A stretch of 64,000 nucleotides of DNA from Sulfobacillus acidophilus DSM 10332 (GCA_000237975.1 CP003179.1:744001-808000); one strand, 5' to 3'; shown: positions 1 through 12,107, counted from the stretch's first letter. Numbers and translations: made by a program. Notes: generated by a model not told the origin, from the sequence alone.

Positions 1-2071
<2,071 letters not shown>

Positions 2072-2075
2072 CGGT

Positions 2076-2861
2076 ATGCAAAAGGCACGGCGCCCATTAT
2101 TGGCCGCTAACTGGAAAATGTATAAATCGGTCGCGGACTCTCTTAACTATGCCGAGGAATTGGTGCGGCGTGCCGATGAATGGGTCGATTTGCCGGCGGA
2201 TCTTCTCATTTGCCCGACCGCCTTGGCGCTATGGGCTGTGGGGCAGAAACTGGCGTCCTATCCGGTGCGGGTGGGAGCCCAGAATCTTGACCTAGGAACC
2301 GAAGGGGCGATGACGGGGGCTTTGTCGGCTCGGTTAATCCGAGCCGCCGGCGCCCAGTATGTCATATTAGGCCATTCGGAACGGCGTCAGCACTTTGGGG
2401 AAACCGATCGCCTAGTGGCGGAAAAAACGCGTCAGGCCCTCGATGAAGGGTTGATGCCGATTGTCTGTGTCGGAGAAAACGATCAAGAAAATCAGCAGGG
2501 ATTGACGACCCGCGTGATTCAGCGGCAATTGGCTCCGGTTTTGGAAAAATTGAGCCCGGTCGACGCCGCGTCGTTCGTGGTGGCCTATGAGCCCATTTGG
2601 GCCATTGGTACCGGTAAAGTGCCGACGTACGAGGATGCCCAGCGGGTGGCCCAGGACATTCGGCAGGGGATTCTCCGCCAGTGGGGTGAAGAGGCGGCTT
2701 CGGCGGTACGGGTGCTCTACGGAGGGTCGGTTTCACCGGATAACATTGGCGGATTCGCGGCCCAACCGGATATCGACGGCGCTTTAATCGGCGGAGCATC
2801 GTTAAAAGTGGACAACATGGTGCGGATGGTACAACAATGGCAGGAGGCGGACAAGGCATGA
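2076..2861 (+). CDS. tpiA: triose-phosphate isomerase
   Basis: Triose-phosphate isomerase, 261 residues, interconverting dihydroxyacetone phosphate and glyceraldehyde-3-phosphate. The catalytic residues are all visible: Lys14 in ANWKM, His100 in ILGHSERR and Glu172 in YEPIWAIGTG, followed by the phosphate-binding YGGSV loop near the C-terminus. The ATG at 2076 follows the pgk stop at once. Its TGA stop overlaps the gpmI ATG (ATGA), so translation is coupled to the next gene. Third gene of the lower-glycolysis operon; family, length and context agree. Confidence 0.98.
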   Translation: MQKARRPLLAANWKMYKSVADSLNYAEELVRRADEWVDLPADLLICPTALALWAVGQKLASYPVRVGAQNLDLGTEGAMTGALSARLIRAAGAQYVILGHSERRQHFGETDRLVAEKTRQALDEGLMPIVCVGENDQENQQGLTTRVIQRQLAPVLEKLSPVDAASFVVAYEPIWAIGTGKVPTYEDAQRVAQDIRQGILRQWGEEAASAVRVLYGGSVSPDNIGGFAAQPDIDGALIGGASLKVDNMVRMVQQWQEADKA

Positions 2862-4399
2862 AGCCCACCGTGTTGATGGTCCTGGACGGATGGGGGGTCG
2901 GGCCGCATAGCGACTCGAACGCCATTGAAACGGCGCCGGATCGGGAATACCAGGCGTTACGACGCCGATATTTGGCGACGGAAGTCGCGGCCCACGGCCC
3001 GGCTGTAGGGCTCATGCCCGGGCAGATGGGGGATTCCAATGTCGGGCATTTAACCATTGGGGCCGGTCGCATCATCTGGCAAAATCTGCCGCGCATTTAT
3101 GAAGCGATCCGGTCGGGGGAATTGGCTCGGAATCCGGTATTACAGGAGCTGATAGAAGCGGCACGCGGGCGCAAATTGCACCTGTTGGGGTTGCTTTCGC
3201 CGGGTGGTGTGCATAGCCATCAAGATCACTTGGCGGCCTTGGTGGAAATTTTTCAAGCGGCGGGATTGACCGAGGTTTATTATCATGTCTGGTTTGACGG
3301 TCGGGACGTGCCGCCCGGATCAGCCATGAGCTCGCTGGAATTTCTGGCCAATTTGATCAACCGTACCGGTTTGGGTCAAGTGGCGACCGTGGCCGGGCGC
3401 TATTATGCGATGGATCGCGACCGGCGCTGGGACCGTATCGAAAAGGCGTACCGAGCCATGGTGGAAGGCGAGGGGCCGGTAGCCCGGAGCGCTCCCGAGG
3501 CGCTCGATCAGGCCTATCAAGCCGGTCAGGGTGACGAGTTTGTCGAGCCGACCGTGATTGTGGGATCGGACGGCCGACCGATTGCGACAATCGGGCCCGA
3601 CGATGTGGTCATGGTCTATAATTTTCGGGCGGATCGGGTCCGACAAATCACCCGAGCGCTGAAAGATCCCGATTTCTCGGCGTTTCCCCGACCCTTTCCG
3701 GAAGTCTACCGGCTTTACGGGATGACCCAATATGATGAAGCGTTTCCCTTGCCTTATTTGTTCGGGCCGCAAGAAGTACGCCACAACATGGCCGAGTGGC
3801 TCTCGGAGCAAGGGAAAACGCAATTACATGTAGCGGAAACGGAAAAGTATGCCCATGTCACGTTTTTCTTCAACGGAGGGCAAGAACGAGTTTACCCGGG
3901 TGAGGACCGGATCCTGGTGCCCTCCCCGAAAGTGGCTACATACGATTTGGCACCCGAAATGAGCGCAGCGGGGATTGCCGAAGCGGTATTGCAGGATATC
4001 CGGACCGGCGGACATGATTTTATTTTGTTGAACTTTGCGAACAGCGATATGGTCGGGCATACCGGCAATCTGGAAGCGACCCGGCAGGCGGTGCGTGCCG
4101 TGGATGCCCAAATTGGCCGGATTGCCGAAGCCGTGCGGGAGCGACAAGGTCTCTTGTTTATTGTGGCCGATCATGGCAATGCGGAAGTGATGGTGGACGC
4201 CGATGGCCACCCGCACACCAACCATACGACGAATCCGGTGCCCTTTACGGTGGTGGGTCCGGACGCGTGGATTCAGGGGAGGACCCTGATCAGCGGTGGC
4301 GGACTGCAAGATGTCGCGCCTACCGTGCTCACGGCGATGGGGCTTCCGGTTCCCCCGGAGATGACGGGGCATTCGCTGCTCGCTGAAGGGAGTTCGTAA
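2858..4399 (+). CDS. gpmI: 2,3-bisphosphoglycerate-independent phosphoglycerate mutase
   Basis: Cofactor-independent, metal-dependent (usually Mn2+) phosphoglycerate mutase of the alkaline phosphatase superfamily, 513 residues. Metal and catalytic motifs are seen: N-terminal LDGWG, the active-site serine in [10 protein letters not shown] (many homologues read GNSEVGH), and C-terminal VADHGNAE plus [11 protein letters not shown] chose the ATG at 2858 rather than the in-frame ATG at 2837. An AGGAGG sits about 10 bases upstream of 2858, the protein then begins [13 protein letters not shown] as usual for the family, and the ATG overlaps the tpiA stop as ATGA. A cofactor-independent enzyme is normal for Firmicutes. 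Confidence 0.96.
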   Translation: MKPTVLMVLDGWGVGPHSDSNAIETAPDREYQALRRRYLATEVAAHGPAVGLMPGQMGDSNVGHLTIGAGRIIWQNLPRIYEAIRSGELARNPVLQELIEAARGRKLHLLGLLSPGGVHSHQDHLAALVEIFQAAGLTEVYYHVWFDGRDVPPGSAMSSLEFLANLINRTGLGQVATVAGRYYAMDRDRRWDRIEKAYRAMVEGEGPVARSAPEALDQAYQAGQGDEFVEPTVIVGSDGRPIATIGPDDVVMVYNFRADRVRQITRALKDPDFSAFPRPFPEVYRLYGMTQYDEAFPLPYLFGPQEVRHNMAEWLSEQGKTQLHVAETEKYAHVTFFFNGGQERVYPGEDRILVPSPKVATYDLAPEMSAAGIAEAVLQDIRTGGHDFILLNFANSDMVGHTGNLEATRQAVRAVDAQIGRIAEAVRERQGLLFIVADHGNAEVMVDADGHPHTNHTTNPVPFTVVGPDAWIQGRTLISGGGLQDVAPTVLTAMGLPVPPEMTGHSLLAEGSS

Positions 4400-4400
4400 G

Positions 4401-5672
4401 ATGATGAATGACACAATTCGTTCGGTGCAAGCATTTGAAATACTCGACTCGCGGGGGAATCCGACTTTAACCGTTCGCATGACGCTGGAAGACGGAACGG
4501 AAGCGTTTGCCTCCGTTCCGTCGGGAGCGTCGACGGGGATTCATGAGGCGGTGGAGCTCAGGGACGGGGGAGCCCGGTTTCAAGGTAAAGGGGTGCAAAC
4601 CGCTGTTCGGCACGTGAATGAGATCATTGCCCCGCAGGTTGTGGGCATGAGTGCAGGGGACCAAGCGGATGTGGACCATGTGTTGCAAAGTTTGGACGGC
4701 ACGATGCAAAAATCGCGGCTGGGGTCCAATGCGCTCTTGGGGGTGTCGATGGCTGCACTGAGAGCGGCAGCGGTGTCCCGTCGGGTTCCGCTTTACCGAT
4801 ATATCGGCGGGGCGCAGGCGACCACGCTGCCCGTTCCGTTGCTGAACGTGCTGAATGGGGGAGCGCACGCCGACAATAACGTCGATATCCAGGAGTTTAT
4901 GATTGTGCCGGCTGGGGCGGGGACGTTTTCCGAGGCCATGCGGATGGCTTCCGAAACCTATCATGCCTTGAAGGCGTTGTTGAAGTCCCAGGGGCTCCGG
5001 ACGGCGGTGGGAGACGAAGGCGGTTTTGCCCCCGACCTGAGAAGTGACACGGAAGCGCTCGATCTTTTGCTTAAGGCGATTCAAACAGCCGGCTTGGAGG
5101 CGGGTAAAGATATCGTCTTGGCGTTAGATGTGGCGGCCTCCGAGCTCTATCGGGAGGGGACGTATCATGTCGGAGGGGAAAGCAAAACCGCGAAAGACAT
5201 GGTGGAGTGGTATCGGACGTTAGTCGAGGCGTATCCCATCGTATCGATTGAAGACGGGTTGGCGGAAGATGATTGGGCGGGTTGGTCCGATTTGCGCCAA
5301 CAGTTAGGCGATCGGATTCAACTGGTCGGCGATGACTTGTTTGTGACCAACCCCACGCGGATTGTTCGAGGAATTGAAGAGAATGTCGCCAATGCGGTGT
5401 TGATTAAATTGAACCAAATCGGTACCGTTAGCGAAACCTTAGAGGCGATTCATCGGACTCATCGGGCCGGTTGGCAAGCTATCGTCTCCCACCGGTCCGG
5501 CGAGACGGAAGATACCACGATTGCGGACTTGACGGTGGGCGTGAACGGGACCCAAATAAAAACCGGCGCGCCGGCCCGGAGCGAGCGGGTCGCCAAGTAC
5601 AATCGTCTCTTGCTGATTGAAGCGGACGATCCGAGTTTGGAATATGCTGGATGGGAGGCATTTCATCGGTGA
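4401..5672 (+). CDS. eno: enolase
   Basis: Enolase (phosphopyruvate hydratase), 423 residues, dehydrating 2-phosphoglycerate to phosphoenolpyruvate; Mg2+ dependent. Typical motifs are present: the N-terminal [25 protein letters not shown], the GDEGGFAP segment, the metal ligands around [16 protein letters not shown] and DDLFVTN, and the C-terminal [18 protein letters not shown] signature. Two adjacent ATGs (4401 and 4404) are possible starts. It follows gpmI by one base after the stop and ends in a GTGA overlap with the next gene, making it the fifth gene of the operon. Confidence 0.98.
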   Translation: MMNDTIRSVQAFEILDSRGNPTLTVRMTLEDGTEAFASVPSGASTGIHEAVELRDGGARFQGKGVQTAVRHVNEIIAPQVVGMSAGDQADVDHVLQSLDGTMQKSRLGSNALLGVSMAALRAAAVSRRVPLYRYIGGAQATTLPVPLLNVLNGGAHADNNVDIQEFMIVPAGAGTFSEAMRMASETYHALKALLKSQGLRTAVGDEGGFAPDLRSDTEALDLLLKAIQTAGLEAGKDIVLALDVAASELYREGTYHVGGESKTAKDMVEWYRTLVEAYPIVSIEDGLAEDDWAGWSDLRQQLGDRIQLVGDDLFVTNPTRIVRGIEENVANAVLIKLNQIGTVSETLEAIHRTHRAGWQAIVSHRSGETEDTTIADLTVGVNGTQIKTGAPARSERVAKYNRLLLIEADDPSLEYAGWEAFHR

Positions 5673-6703
5673 ACCTTGAATTACGGCCGGTCGCCGACGG
5701 TGTCTATGCCACCTCGCGCGCGGAATTGCAGGTCGAAGTCTGTGATGTGGTGGTTTTCGACATGGACGGCGTCCTCATTGATGTCCGTCATAGTTATCCG
5801 GTAGTCATTTGCCGGGCGGTGGACCAATTTTTGGCGGAAAACGGGTTTAGTGGGGACGGGACGGCCGTAACACCGGAAGAAACGACCTACTTTAAAGCGG
5901 CAGGCGGATTTAATAGCGATTGGGCCTTGGCTCAAGGGGTGGCGCTCGTCTATTTGGTGAAAGCCCAAATGGCGGGTGCGCGCCAGATTGACGGGCTGCG
6001 GAACCTATCGCCCGACTTGGCGACCGTCGCGCGCGCGGCGGCTCAGTTGGGCGGAGGACTCGACGGGTTGACGCGGGCTTTAGGGCATTGGGCCGATGCG
6101 CAAGATCTGGAGCGGGCGCTCAACGAATGGGATCGGGCCCGTATTACCCGCTTGGCCCAAGAATTCTATGCCGGAGATCAAGCGCTCACCGTTTTTGGCG
6201 TGACGAACGACACGATTTCCGGCGACGGTCTCATGTTGACGGAAAAACCGCTCGTGACTCGAGAGGAGTTGTTGGCGGCGCCGTTTCAATATGGACTCTA
6301 CACGGGCCGTAACCGGGGTGAAGTGGAGACGGCGTTTCAGATGGCCAACCTGTCGGGGATTTTCCCCGAATCGGCCATCATCACGGAGAATACCGGCATT
6401 AAAAAGCCGAATCCGGCAGGACTTTTTCGTATAGCGGAGGCGCTGAAGCCGCATCTTATGATTTATGCCGGGGACAACCTGGATGACTGGCAAGTGGCCG
6501 CTCGGTATGAGACGGAACGTCCGCTCGACGCCCCGCCTTGCCTTTTTTGCGGGGTGTTAAACGGGTCGCCGGGACCGATGAGCTTTAATTTGTTTCAAGA
6601 ACGGGGAGCCGATCTGATGACCCAAAGCGTGCCTCATCTTTTGCGGTGGCTAAGCCAACGGCGGCGAACATGGGCTCAAGCAGAAGCGCCTTCCCGGTCA
6701 TGA
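5669..6703 (+). CDS. HAD-superfamily phosphatase-like protein (subfamily IA type)
   Basis: Haloacid dehalogenase-like hydrolase, 344 residues. The N-terminal nucleophile motif [16 protein letters not shown] contains the DxDG pair (Asp nucleophile and Asp acid/base), and the later motifs KKPNPAG (lysine) and [12 protein letters not shown] (acidic metal ligands) complete the active site. The text resembles the uncharacterised HAD-IA proteins found in some archaea and cyanobacteria (TIGR01548 type). This is recall and was not searched. The GTG at 5669 overlaps the eno stop (GTGA) with GGGAGG 10 bases upstream, so it is co-translated with glycolysis. The substrate is unknown; a phosphorylated sugar or metabolite-repair role is a guess from context. 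Confidence 0.8.
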   Translation: MNLELRPVADGVYATSRAELQVEVCDVVVFDMDGVLIDVRHSYPVVICRAVDQFLAENGFSGDGTAVTPEETTYFKAAGGFNSDWALAQGVALVYLVKAQMAGARQIDGLRNLSPDLATVARAAAQLGGGLDGLTRALGHWADAQDLERALNEWDRARITRLAQEFYAGDQALTVFGVTNDTISGDGLMLTEKPLVTREELLAAPFQYGLYTGRNRGEVETAFQMANLSGIFPESAIITENTGIKKPNPAGLFRIAEALKPHLMIYAGDNLDDWQVAARYETERPLDAPPCLFCGVLNGSPGPMSFNLFQERGADLMTQSVPHLLRWLSQRRRTWAQAEAPSRS

Positions 6704-6770
6704 ACGACCCTTCGCCAGTTTAAGGGGCGCCGTCCGGCATCGATCATCATGGCAAGGAGGCTTCGGAGCG

Positions 6771-7430
6771 ATGACAGAGGGAATGGTCGAACCGGTATAT
6801 CGGTTGCCTCGCATTAATGAACCGGCGCCGGAATTTGAAGCCGATAGTACGCACGGGAAGATTCGATTGTCGGATTTCCGGGGTAAATGGGTGATGTTGT
6901 TTTCTCATCCGGCGGATTTTACTCCGGTGTGTACGACGGAGTTTGTCGCCTTTGCGCGGGCCTTTGACGAATTCGAGAAGCGTCAAGTCCAGTTGATCGG
7001 CTTGTCGGTCGATTCGGTACCCGCTCATTTGGCCTGGGTTCATGCGATTCAAGAGGAATTAGGGGTGCATATCCCGTTTCCGATTATTGCGGATATCAAA
7101 ATGGACGTAGCCCAACGCTACGGGATGATTCATCCGGGGGATAGCACGACCGCGGCGGTACGGAGCGTTTTTTTCATCGACCCCGACGGGTTGATTCGTG
7201 CCATGATTTACTATCCGCTGTCGCTCGGACGGAGTGTGACGGAGCTCTTGCGGGTGATTGACGGACTACAATTCAACTATCGGGAAAAACTTTCAACCCC
7301 GGCCGATTGGACGCCCGGTCAACCGGCCGTCTATCCGGCACCGAATACCCAGGAACAAATGGAGCAACGCATCAAAGAGGATGCCGGCAAACCCAACCTC
7401 AAAGCCTGGTGGTTGAAAACCACCTCGTAG
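6771..7430 (+). CDS. 1-Cys peroxiredoxin (Prx6/AhpC-TSA type)
   Basis: Peroxiredoxin of 219 residues that reduces hydrogen peroxide and organic peroxides in the cytoplasm. The peroxidatic cysteine is Cys54 in DFTPVCTTEF, and it is the only cysteine in the protein, so there is no intramolecular resolving cysteine. This fits the 1-Cys Prx6 class with its extended C-terminal domain (GLQFNYREKLSTPADW). AAGGAGG precedes the ATG. The gene stands alone between the glycolytic operon and an intrinsic terminator. Oxidative defence suits an aerobic metal- or sulfur-oxidising lifestyle, but that lifestyle is inferred. Confidence 0.93.
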   Translation: MTEGMVEPVYRLPRINEPAPEFEADSTHGKIRLSDFRGKWVMLFSHPADFTPVCTTEFVAFARAFDEFEKRQVQLIGLSVDSVPAHLAWVHAIQEELGVHIPFPIIADIKMDVAQRYGMIHPGDSTTAAVRSVFFIDPDGLIRAMIYYPLSLGRSVTELLRVIDGLQFNYREKLSTPADWTPGQPAVYPAPNTQEQMEQRIKEDAGKPNLKAWWLKTTS

Positions 7431-7440
7431 ATTGTTTTGG

Positions 7441-7469
7441 CAAACCCGCTCAAGTGGGCGGGTTTTTTT
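7441..7469 (+). terminator. intrinsic terminator after peroxiredoxin gene
   Basis: A 7-bp stem (AACCCGC, 7443-7449, with GCGGGTT, 7458-7464), an 8-base loop and a run of seven Ts follow the peroxiredoxin stop by about 11 bases. Confidence 0.85.
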
Positions 7470-7541
7470 GTGGGGCGGTCCATTTCACCTTTTCTCTAGC
7501 GCATCCATATCATGGCCAGCAGCTAGAGGAGGGAGAAAGGG

Positions 7542-8849
7542 ATGACCGGGGAAGAACAATTTGACGAAGGTCGGCTGACCCGCTTTCATGCTCGCTTAAT
7601 TACCGTGGCCGGCCTGGGTACGCTGTTTGACTCGATGGATGTGGGGATCGTGTCGTTTGTGATGGCGGCCTTGATTAGTGCCTGGCGTCTTAATGCGTTT
7701 TGGATTGGCATTGTCGGCAGTATCAATTTGGTCGGGATGGCGATTGGGGCGGCACTAGCCGGTAGTTTGGCCGACCGCTTCGGGCGGCGCCAGCTGTTCA
7801 TGCTGACCCTACTCATTTATAGTGTGTCGACCGGCTTGTCCGGATTGTCGATTACGCTCTGGATGCTGTTGTTATTCCGGTTTTTGGTGGGTGTCGGCCT
7901 GGGCGGCGAACTGCCGGTGACGACGACGATGGTGACCGAGTTTTTGCCACGCCGCGACCGGGGCAAGGGCATTGTCTTTTTGGAGAGCTTTTGGGCGGTC
8001 GGTTGGTTGTTGGCGGCCGTTATTGCCTATGTCGTGATTCCTCACTGGGGCTGGCGGGTGGCCTTTTTCGTGGGGACGTTACCGGCTCTTTACGTGTGGT
8101 ATCTGCGACGAGGGATTCCCGAATCGCCGCGATATCTGTTACGCCAAGGGCGGCTGGCCGAAGCCTATCGCGTGATGTCGATGGCGGCCGGCCGCGAGGT
8201 GGCGGCGACCAGTGCACCGGCGGCCCGCCCGCATCCCGGTGTCGGCTCTTTGTTTCAGGGCCGGTGGACGAAGCGGACGATTATGCTTTGGATCCTGTGG
8301 ATGGGGATGAACTTTGCCTACTACGGCATGTTTTTGTGGTTGCCCTCGGTATTGGTGGAACACGGATATTCCTTGGTCCATTCCTTTGCCTATACGTTGA
8401 TTGTGACGTTGGTCCAAATTCCCGGGTACTTTTCGGCCGCTTGGCTGGTAGACCGGGTGGGACGTAAACCCGTCCTTATTGTCTACATTTTGGCTACCGC
8501 TATCGCCGCGTCCCTTTTTAGCCATGCCCACGGCGTAGGGGATGTCTTACTCTACGGATGTCTGCTCGGCTTCTTCAACTTGGGGGCTTGGGGCGTGACC
8601 TATGCCTACACCACGGAACAATATCCCACGTTGATTCGGGGAACCGGAGCCGGTTGGGCCATGGGAATGGGTCGCATTGGCGGCATTGTGGGCCCGTTTT
8701 TGGTGGGGTTGATGTTAGCTAGCCACGTGTCGATACCCGGCATCTTTTGGATATTTACCGTGGTGTTGCTGGTTGTCGGCCTGGCGGTGCTCATATTAGG
8801 ACGTGAAACGCGAGGCCGGGCGATGAGCGAGATCGAACAGGGATTATAA
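7542..8849 (+). CDS. MFS transporter, metabolite:H+ symporter type
   Basis: Twelve-helix major facilitator protein, 435 residues. The A-motif GSLADRFGRRQLFMLT lies between helices 2 and 3, with a second copy (DRVGRKPVLI) after helix 8 and a hydrophilic central loop. The C-terminus ends in the LGRETRGRAMSEIEQ pattern common to sugar-porter, MHS and aromatic-acid symporters. The substrate cannot be told from sequence. GGAGGGAGAAAGGG precedes the ATG at 7542. It is a single-gene unit between two terminators. Confidence 0.88.
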   Translation: MTGEEQFDEGRLTRFHARLITVAGLGTLFDSMDVGIVSFVMAALISAWRLNAFWIGIVGSINLVGMAIGAALAGSLADRFGRRQLFMLTLLIYSVSTGLSGLSITLWMLLLFRFLVGVGLGGELPVTTTMVTEFLPRRDRGKGIVFLESFWAVGWLLAAVIAYVVIPHWGWRVAFFVGTLPALYVWYLRRGIPESPRYLLRQGRLAEAYRVMSMAAGREVAATSAPAARPHPGVGSLFQGRWTKRTIMLWILWMGMNFAYYGMFLWLPSVLVEHGYSLVHSFAYTLIVTLVQIPGYFSAAWLVDRVGRKPVLIVYILATAIAASLFSHAHGVGDVLLYGCLLGFFNLGAWGVTYAYTTEQYPTLIRGTGAGWAMGMGRIGGIVGPFLVGLMLASHVSIPGIFWIFTVVLLVVGLAVLILGRETRGRAMSEIEQGL

Positions 8850-8853
8850 GGGA

Positions 8854-8884
8854 CGCCGCGAGGGCTTCGACTCTCGCGGTTTTG
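8854..8884 (+). terminator. putative intrinsic terminator after MFS gene
   Basis: The stem CCGCGAG (8856-8862) pairs with CTCGCGG (8873-8879) and is followed by only four Ts, so it is a weaker terminator than the one at 7441. Confidence 0.6.
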
Positions 8885-8898
8885 CTGATCACCGGGTG

Positions 8899-8907
8899 TG
8901 GTATAAT
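8899..8907 (+). promoter_or_regulatory. extended -10 promoter for secG
   Basis: TGGTATAAT (8899-8907) is a perfect extended -10 element about 40 bases upstream of the secG start. No good -35 box is seen at 17 bp spacing, which is usual for extended -10 promoters. It lies just after the terminator of the MFS gene. Confidence 0.7.
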
Positions 8908-8948
8908 ATGAGGACTGGGGTGAATCGTCGCACGGAAGGTTGGGATCA

Positions 8949-9182
8949 GTGAATACCGTATTGTTGGTGGCCGACATTATTGTTGCCGTGTTGTTAATGG
9001 GCTCGATTTTATTACAAACCGGCTACACGCCGGGTATGTCGGGGGCTCTTGGTGGAGGCTATACCCAACAAGGGCTAGGAGGCAAGAAGCAGGGCGTTGA
9101 CGAATTTTTGGCGAAAGTGACGGTCGTGCTTTCGATCCTGTTCGCCGTCATCACGCTCTTACTGGCCCGATTTTGGCATTAG
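8949..9182 (+). CDS. secG: preprotein translocase subunit SecG
   Basis: Small membrane subunit of the SecYEG translocon, 77 residues. There are two transmembrane helices (about residues 3-21 and 54-74) joined by a Gly-rich loop (SGALGGGYTQQGLGG), the usual SecG layout. I chose the GTG at 8949 because GGAAGG (8934-8939) is 9 bases upstream; a TTG at 8940 is possible but sits right next to that site. The position upstream of rnr and smpB matches the conserved Gram-positive order secG-rnr-smpB-ssrA, which supports the call. Confidence 0.92.
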   Translation: MNTVLLVADIIVAVLLMGSILLQTGYTPGMSGALGGGYTQQGLGGKKQGVDEFLAKVTVVLSILFAVITLLLARFWH

Positions 9183-9213
9183 GCCGGAATACCCGTCAAA
9201 CGATGAACGGCAA

Positions 9214-9256
9214 CAAAGCCTCTGAACAGTGGGTGCTGTGGCAGAGGTTTCTTTTT
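9214..9256 (+). terminator. terminator/attenuator between secG and rnr
   Basis: An imperfect long stem (about 9215-9224 with 9242-9250, CCTCTG/CAGAGG core) is followed by TTTCTTTTT. It sits 27 bases upstream of rnr, so it either ends the secG transcript or partly attenuates read-through. Confidence 0.6.
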
Positions 9257-9282
9257 CGTGAGAGTGAGGACTAGGGAAACGC

Positions 9283-11427
9283 ATGCCCAAACGAAGCGCC
9301 ATCGTTGTTGAGGATTTGATGGAACAACTTTTCGCCTTGCTCTACCAGCGGGATCCGGTGCCGGAAGGCGATGTGATACAACGCGTGGTCGGCCGGGGGA
9401 AAGCGTCCAAGGCGCATTATCGCCTTTATAGCCAACTTCGTCACGAGGGCTGGCTCGTGCGGAATTCGGAAGGGCAGATTACCGTCCTGACTCGCACCGG
9501 CACCTTGCGGGTCCATCCGCGAGGGTTTGGGTTCGTTGTCAACCCGGACTATCAGGGAGACGACGTATTTGTCCCTGAGCGGTGGCTCTTGAGTGCCACG
9601 CATGACGATCAGGTTCTGGTTTGGATGCGGAGGGTACCCGGGTCTCCCGGCCCGGAGGGTCGGATTATGAACATCTTAACCCGGGCCACCCAAGAAGTCG
9701 TGGGCCGTTTGGATCGCGCGCGGAACGGGAGTTGGCGGGTCATCCCGGAAGATCCGCGCCGTCCGCTGGTCTGGTTGGGGCGTCCGTCCACTCACGGCCT
9801 AAAGGCGGGCGCGGTGGCTTTGGCCCGTATTACCGAGTGGCCGTTAGATCCGAAATTACCGGTGCGAGGAGAAATTCAAGAGATTCTAGGGGAATTCGGT
9901 TCGCCGGGCGTTGATGTGAGGGCGGTCATGGTGGCGCATCATTTGCCGGCGCGCTTTCCGCCGGAGGTATTAGCCGAAGCGGAGCGCCTGCCCGAGTCGG
10001 TACGTGATATCGATTGGCATGGCCGCCGGGACTTAACCCGGTATCCTATCGTGACCATTGACGGCCAAGACGCCAAGGACTTGGATGATGCCATATCTGT
10101 GGAGCGCATCGACCAGGGGTATCGGGTGGGCGTGCATATCGCCGATGTCAGCTATTATGTGCCGGAGGACAGCGCGCTGGATCGGGAGGCACGACAGCGC
10201 GGCACCAGCGTCTACTTGGTGGACCGCGTCATCCCGATGTTACCCGAACGGTTGAGTAACGGCATCGCCAGTCTGAATCCGATGGTACCGCGGTTGGCGG
10301 TGACGGCCTGGGTTACTTTAGACCGGACCGGCAAGCCGATTCAGACCGCTTTTGAACGCACGGTGATTCAAAGCCGGCGTCGACTGACCTATGAAGGCGT
10401 CAACCGCTGGTTTCAGGAGGGACAAGCCGACGATGCCGAAATCGGGGATTTGTTGCAGACGGCCCGTGAGGTTCACGATCTCCTACGAAAACGTCGAATG
10501 GAGCGGGGCGCCGTCGATTTTGATTTGCCGGAAACGAAAGTCATATTAGATGCGGCGGGTCACCCTATTGCGATCCAACCCCGGGTTCGGGATATTGCGG
10601 AATCCATCATCGAGGAATTTATGCTCCTGGCCAATGAGGCCGTCGCGCGGGAATTACTCCAACATCAATTGCCGGGCCTATTTCGGGTCCACGATGAGCC
10701 GGGGGCGGACAAGCTCGATCAATTTCGGGAATTGATCGGGGCACTCGGCTATCGGCTGCCGAAGCGGGTGACCCCGAAAGCGTTACAGCAATTGCTGAAT
10801 CAAATCAAAGGACGGCCCGAGGAGCGCGTGATTAGCAGTGCGTTACTCCGGTCGATGAAGCAAGCCCGCTATGGTCCGGAAAACACCGGGCATTTTGGAT
10901 TAGCTTCAGGGGAATATACCCATTTTACCTCCCCGATCCGGCGCTACCCTGATTTATGGGTTCATCGGATTCTCACGAAACATCTTGAAGGGCCTATTGC
11001 CGAAACCGATCTGACCCGCTGGAAGCTCTTGGTTTCGGAGGTTGGGGAAATTGCCTCGGCCCGGGAACGGGAGGCGATGGATGCCGAACGGGATTCGGTG
11101 GCGTTAAAAGAAGCGGAGTTTATGGCCCAGCACATCGGCGAGGTGTATGACGCCGTAATCTCCGGAGTGGCGGCTTTTGGCATTTTTGTCGAGCTACCCA
11201 ATTTAATTGAGGGATTGGTTCGGATTGAAGATTTGCCGCGCGACTACTGGGTGCACGATCCGATCCACTATCAGTTGCGGGGGGAACGGACGGGGCGCGT
11301 GTTTCAGTTGGGGCAAGAAATACGGGTGCGGGTGGCACGGGTCGATATCGGTTTACGTCGGATCGACTTTGTATTGGACCAGGCGGCCACGGCCAAACCG
11401 GAAAAATCCCGGGCGCGACGCCGGTAA
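9283..11427 (+). CDS. rnr: ribonuclease R
   Basis: 3'-5' processive exoribonuclease of the RNB family, 714 residues. In order: an N-terminal winged-helix region (about 1-65), cold-shock/OB domains (about 70-215), the RNB catalytic domain with TIDGQDAKDLDDAISV (the Asp cluster that binds Mg2+) and the SPIRRYPDLWVHR motif, then a C-terminal S1 RNA-binding domain (about 625-705) and a basic tail. RNase R degrades structured RNA and, with SmpB-tmRNA, non-stop mRNAs. Its position just upstream of smpB and ssrA fits that partnership. The start ATG is at 9283. Confidence 0.96.
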   Translation: MPKRSAIVVEDLMEQLFALLYQRDPVPEGDVIQRVVGRGKASKAHYRLYSQLRHEGWLVRNSEGQITVLTRTGTLRVHPRGFGFVVNPDYQGDDVFVPERWLLSATHDDQVLVWMRRVPGSPGPEGRIMNILTRATQEVVGRLDRARNGSWRVIPEDPRRPLVWLGRPSTHGLKAGAVALARITEWPLDPKLPVRGEIQEILGEFGSPGVDVRAVMVAHHLPARFPPEVLAEAERLPESVRDIDWHGRRDLTRYPIVTIDGQDAKDLDDAISVERIDQGYRVGVHIADVSYYVPEDSALDREARQRGTSVYLVDRVIPMLPERLSNGIASLNPMVPRLAVTAWVTLDRTGKPIQTAFERTVIQSRRRLTYEGVNRWFQEGQADDAEIGDLLQTAREVHDLLRKRRMERGAVDFDLPETKVILDAAGHPIAIQPRVRDIAESIIEEFMLLANEAVARELLQHQLPGLFRVHDEPGADKLDQFRELIGALGYRLPKRVTPKALQQLLNQIKGRPEERVISSALLRSMKQARYGPENTGHFGLASGEYTHFTSPIRRYPDLWVHRILTKHLEGPIAETDLTRWKLLVSEVGEIASAREREAMDAERDSVALKEAEFMAQHIGEVYDAVISGVAAFGIFVELPNLIEGLVRIEDLPRDYWVHDPIHYQLRGERTGRVFQLGQEIRVRVARVDIGLRRIDFVLDQAATAKPEKSRARRR

Positions 11428-11467
11428 CCAGACAACCCTAGCCAGCGTTTAGGGGGGTATAAGGACG

Positions 11468-11845
11468 GTGAATCGCATGGGTGTAGTCCGATTTTCCCTA
11501 CCGTTATGGCCTAAGCCGCGAATTGAGCTGGATTTCGGCCGCCATCGGGTCTACTCCGTCGGCCAAGCCGCCGCCCCTTTTTGGGTGACGAAAATCGGCC
11601 CCCTCAAACGGGTGTTGCCCGTCTTGTGGCGCCGATTGGAAGGGACCCCGGAGATTTGGTGGATCGGGCAATATCGGCAGTGGCTGGTCATTGTCGGCCA
11701 AGGAGTGCGGCCCGCGCTGGTTTTACGTGCGGGGGGATGGCGGGGGTTGGTCCCGGGTGGATTTCAATCGGTCGCCATCGAACTCCCCGATCGTAACGAT
11801 TACTCGGTGTATCCGTTGATGGATTCTCCGCGCTCATGGACTTGA
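11468..11845 (+). CDS. conserved-looking hypothetical protein, Trp-rich
   Basis: A 125-residue soluble protein of unknown function with many Trp, Arg and Pro residues. The GTG at 11468 has a G-rich ribosome site about 10 bases upstream; an ATG at 11477 is the alternative. Its codon use matches the neighbouring core genes, and it sits in the rnr-smpB interval where small lineage-specific genes are common. Its last 12 bases overlap, tail to tail, the small gene on the opposite strand. No domain is recognised. Confidence 0.6.
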   Translation: MNRMGVVRFSLPLWPKPRIELDFGRHRVYSVGQAAAPFWVTKIGPLKRVLPVLWRRLEGTPEIWWIGQYRQWLVIVGQGVRPALVLRAGGWRGLVPGGFQSVAIELPDRNDYSVYPLMDSPRSWT

Positions 11846-12043
11846 GCGGGGAGGATTTGGGCGATCTTCACTCCAATTCAAGAGGCGATTCAACCACTCC
11901 CGGTCATAGGCCCCCGCTTCAGGGGAGGGGTTTTGAGGCCACCAATCTTCGGGCAGGTGAATCTGATAGCTTTGCCCTTGGGCTTGAAATGTTTCAGCCA
12001 AGGGATCCGCGGGCCGACTGATCTTCCACCATATAATGCGCAT
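11834..12043 (-). CDS. small hypothetical protein
   Basis: A 69-residue acidic, Trp-rich protein beginning MRIIWWKIS. The ATG at 12043 is preceded by GAGGTGA with five bases of spacing, better placed than an in-frame upstream ATG at 12082. It is convergent with the 125-residue gene on the plus strand (12-bp overlap) and divergent from smpB. No family is recognised. The strong ribosome site is the main support that it is real. Confidence 0.5.
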   Translation of the reverse strand: MRIIWWKISRPADPLAETFQAQGQSYQIHLPEDWWPQNPSPEAGAYDREWLNRLLNWSEDRPNPPRSSP

Positions 12044-12107
12044 GACTGTCACCTCATCAGTCCATATGATTGTTGACCGCAAATCATACGGCTACCGTCC
12101 GGTTGCG

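Noticed and set aside
2362-3096. Minus-strand open frame across tpiA/gpmI
   Set aside because: It is the antisense shadow of two certain glycolytic genes in GC-rich sequence.
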